Part shown: positions 61,757 to 64,000 of the stretch, piece after piece
Layout of the letters: the number at the start of each line of letters is the position of its first letter
How positions within the stretch are numbered: position 1 is the stretch's first letter
Source: Martensiomyces pterosporus
Taxonomy: Eukaryota > Kickxellomycota > Kickxellomycetes > Kickxellales > Kickxellaceae
Length of the DNA stretch: 64,000 nucleotides
NCBI GenBank assembly: GCA_025201845.1
Contig: MU603935.1
Coordinates: forward strand, 70,481-134,480
Direction: 5' to 3'
Made by a program: the position numbers and the translations under genes
The notes under the pieces: generated by a model
Told to the model about the DNA's origin: nothing
Databases searched by the model: none
Seen by the model: only the letters and a program-made list of their open reading frames with translations

Positions 61757-62588
61757 ATGGGCTGGTGGTTTTCTAGTTGCTGCCGCTGTGGTTGCCAAAC
61801 AAAACAAGAGTGGTACAAAAGGCGAATAGAGCCTTGGGTGGCTTTCACAGCCTGGTACTGGATGGAGAACAAGTACAATAGACCTTTCGTCAGACAGGCC
61901 CCCTGGTACAGAATTCGAATAGAGCAGAATATAGGGAGAGGGGGATGGTCGCTTGGTAGAGTGAAATAGAATAAGAAAAATGCTCCGGCGGCGCAGAACA
62001 AGGGAGTGAAAGAGTGTGTGTTGTGGAGTGTTGTTACAAAGCCAATAGGGCGAATACAGTGGCCAATAAACAGGGTGTCCTTACATAAGCAAGGCAAAGT
62101 AGAGGGCTCTGGTGTTTGAGTATAGAAAGGAAAGAGCGAGATGGAAGAGAGAGAAAACTGGGAAACAAACGGAAAAATCGCACGCCGTCCCCTGGGCAAC
62201 ACAACCCCGCACACTGATGGCGTCAATTCACGAGCCTTTTTTCGTCAGAATAAGCAGTTGTCCAGCACGTGATTCATCGGCTCCCCTCGACTCGGCTCGG
62301 GCTTTGGCTAAGCAAGCAGCGCTCCCAGTAAAGCGGTCAAGCCACCCGCCAGCTGGTAATTACAGCTTGGCAGCAAGGCTCGCTGCAATGCATTGAAGCG
62401 AAGTAGCGCTTAATAGCCGACGAAATGTGCATATTTTTCTTGGTGCCGCCGAGCCTTCTTTTTTTTTTTGCTCCCCCACCTATCTTTTGCTCCCTTGCTC
62501 TCGCTCTCGCTCGCTCCCTCGTCAGTTTTCATTTTCACTCCTTTCCGATTCTATTTCTCTGGGTTTGGCTGGCAGGTGCTTTTGAAAC
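61757..62588. promoter_or_regulatory. Divergent promoter region of the Gid4-like and acyltransferase genes
   Basis: This 832-bp interval separates divergent starts. The right end (62410-62588) is strongly pyrimidine-rich, with a T-run at 62460-62469, as in fungal core promoters. No specific site was named. Confidence 0.45.
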
Positions 62589-64000
62589 ATGCAGGTGCTC
62601 AACCAGGCGCTCGCCTGGATATCAGTCAGCTACTTGGGAGGGATTCCCGTTGACCGCATAGCCACCATTGTCGGCGTCCTGCTAGCCTACGCTCTGGCGC
62701 ACATATTCCGCCGCATCCCTGCGACCAACGCCTCCATGCGGCACATGTTCTCGATCATATCCATGCTCTTCCTCTTCGGCGCAGTCCAAGAACAGTACCT
62801 CGGCCTTGTCCATCTGTTTGTCGGGTCCCTGGTCGTCTACTTTTTGATGGCCACAATCAAGGGCTCCCTGATGCCCAAGGTGGTGTTTCTAGTGGCAATG
62901 CTCCACATGTCGTACAGCCAGCTCCGGCGGCAGTGGGGCGAGACAGGCGACCAGGTATCATTTGACTACACCGGCGCACAGATGGTATTTGTCATTAAGG
63001 TCACCTCGCTGGCGTGCTGTATTTATGACGGCACCTGTGACCCCAAGTCGCTGACAGAGTACCAACGGAAAAACGCCGTAGGGGGCGTGCCGTCGTTTTT
63101 GGAATTCCTGGGGTATGTGTCGTTTTTCCCTGGGTTCGCTGTGGGCCCAGCCTTCGAGCTGGCTACGTATCGGAGGATGATTGCGTTCGACAATGCAAAG
63201 GCCCATCGGCAGATCAACGCACGTGCATACACCACCCTCCTGGTTGGTGTATTTTGGCTTGTCGTGTATGTGCTCTACGGCGATAAATTCACGTACCACT
63301 TTATGACCACTGAGGCGTTCGCGGAGTACGGGTTCGCGAGGAAGACTGTGTATTTGTGTACTTCGGGAGTGGTTACCAGGGCTGCGTACTATGCGGCGTG
63401 GAAGATGAGCGAGGGCGCGTGTGTGCTTGCCGGACTGGGATTTGACGGATACAGGGAGGACGGCTCCATTGCGTGGCTGGACATCTCCAATGTGCATGTG
63501 CTGGATGTCGAGATGGGCTCGAGCCTGAAGTCGCTTATCGACGGCTGGAACGTGGGCACGAATACGTGGCTCCGCCACCACGTGTACCTGCGGATCAGCC
63601 CCAAGGGCAAGAAGGGGTCCAGCACAAGAGCCACGATCCTCACATTCATGGTCTCGGCCTGGTGGCATGGATTCTACCCGGGCTATTACCTCACCTTCCT
63701 GGTGGCTTCGCTGGCGTCCAGTGCGGCAAGGATTTTGAGGAGGAACCTGCGGCCCCTGGTGGTCGACAAGGAAGACCCGAAGACACGTACGAGAGCGAAG
63801 ATGGCCTACGACCTGGCTGGCTGGACCATCTCGAAGTACGCTCTTGACTTTGTCGTTGCGCCGTTCATGGTGCTCTCCTTGTCGCTGAGCCTGAAGGCGT
63901 GGTACAACAACTATTTCCTGCTGCCCATTGGTGTGGCACTGGTGGAGATTGCGTTCAGGGTCCTTGGGGCTGGTCGGTATATCCATGCCTTTGCATCGAG
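62589..64000 (+). CDS. ALE1: MBOAT lysophospholipid acyltransferase, Ale1/LPCAT-like (3' end beyond window)
   Basis: The frame is open from the ATG at 62589 (MQVLNQALAWISVSYLGGIP) to the window edge: 470 codons without a stop. It is a polytopic MBOAT enzyme that reacylates lysophospholipids in the ER (Lands cycle). Diagnostic blocks are SYSQLRRQW early, SFLEFLGYVSFFPGFAVGPA in the middle, the catalytic pair DGWNVGTNTWLR (Asn) and SAWWHGFYPGYYLTF (His), and further C-terminal helices. The signature is that of the Ale1/MBOAT1/2/LPCAT3 branch rather than Gup1 or DGAT. No intron is needed in the visible part. The C-terminus, with any ER-retrieval signal, is missing. Confidence 0.93.
   Translation, partial: MQVLNQALAWISVSYLGGIPVDRIATIVGVLLAYALAHIFRRIPATNASMRHMFSIISMLFLFGAVQEQYLGLVHLFVGSLVVYFLMATIKGSLMPKVVFLVAMLHMSYSQLRRQWGETGDQVSFDYTGAQMVFVIKVTSLACCIYDGTCDPKSLTEYQRKNAVGGVPSFLEFLGYVSFFPGFAVGPAFELATYRRMIAFDNAKAHRQINARAYTTLLVGVFWLVVYVLYGDKFTYHFMTTEAFAEYGFARKTVYLCTSGVVTRAAYYAAWKMSEGACVLAGLGFDGYREDGSIAWLDISNVHVLDVEMGSSLKSLIDGWNVGTNTWLRHHVYLRISPKGKKGSSTRATILTFMVSAWWHGFYPGYYLTFLVASLASSAARILRRNLRPLVVDKEDPKTRTRAKMAYDLAGWTISKYALDFVVAPFMVLSLSLSLKAWYNNYFLLPIGVALVEIAFRVLGAGRYIHAFAS

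Noticed and set aside
1..64000. Biosynthetic cluster, CRISPR array, prophage or tRNA genes
   Set aside because: Genes are typical fungal housekeeping genes with introns; no arrays of repeats with spacers, phage genes or tRNA A/B boxes were found by eye.

Overview
This window is nuclear DNA of a fungus. It carries GC-rich, spliceosomal-intron genes for eukaryotic and fungal families: SmG, SF3A1, Rif1, GTP cyclohydrolase I, UCH37, an Asi-type RING protein, a Pho80-type cyclin, a Vps17-like sorting nexin, a Gid4/Vid24 receptor and an Ale1-type acyltransferase. Low-complexity coding tracts and a Rab4/14-type GTPase suggest an early-diverging lineage (Kickxellales-like), but that placement is inference. 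I recognise about 25 protein genes and no tRNA, rRNA, CRISPR array or prokaryote-style operon.

Layout. 0-10 kb: Nma111-type protease, gluconokinase, SmG, two tandem dienelactone hydrolase paralogues, and a J-domain protein with a prion-like tail. 10-17 kb: gene-poor; a three-exon SNIP1/Pml1-like FHA gene with two introns above 800 bp, and an assembly gap flanked by duplicated sequence. 17-25 kb: MiT/TFE-like bHLH factor, a REXO1-like gene lacking its nuclease, an Asi-like membrane RING ligase, and a small unknown gene. 25-31 kb: an accessory island with a decayed gag-like/dUTPase element, a small secreted 12-cysteine protein beside a 27-nt inverted repeat, a gutted LINE-like element, and an unknown gene that may have a tubby-like fold. 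32-44 kb: TMEM86/YhhN protein, Pho80-like cyclin, PX-BAR sorting nexin, Rif1, GT25-like glycosyltransferase, Mtq1/HemK methyltransferase. 44-64 kb: secreted Ala/Pro-repeat protein, GTP cyclohydrolase I, Asterix, Rab4/14-like GTPase, SF3A1, UCH37, a TFIIB-like protein, Gid4-like receptor, and the start of a lysophospholipid acyltransferase that runs off the right edge.

The genes do not form a single pathway. Loose themes are splicing (SmG, SNIP1/Pml1, SF3A1), ubiquitin (Asi-like RING, UCH37, Gid4) and endosomal traffic (Vps17-like, Rab4/14).

The most striking structural signal is a series of six local direct duplications (about 53, 68, 102, 117, 511 and 606 bp periods). Two flank runs of N. 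Two break reading frames. Several carry a few substitutions between copies. Most look like collapsed or misjoined haplotypes, but the 53-bp one has exactly the AGGT geometry that can create an intron, and the 117-bp one duplicates a whole terminal exon with its 3' splice site. I see no clear evidence of a new multi-gene system. The best leads are the 27-31 kb island, the duplicated Gid4 exon, the duplicated hydrolase active-site loop and the possible intron birth.
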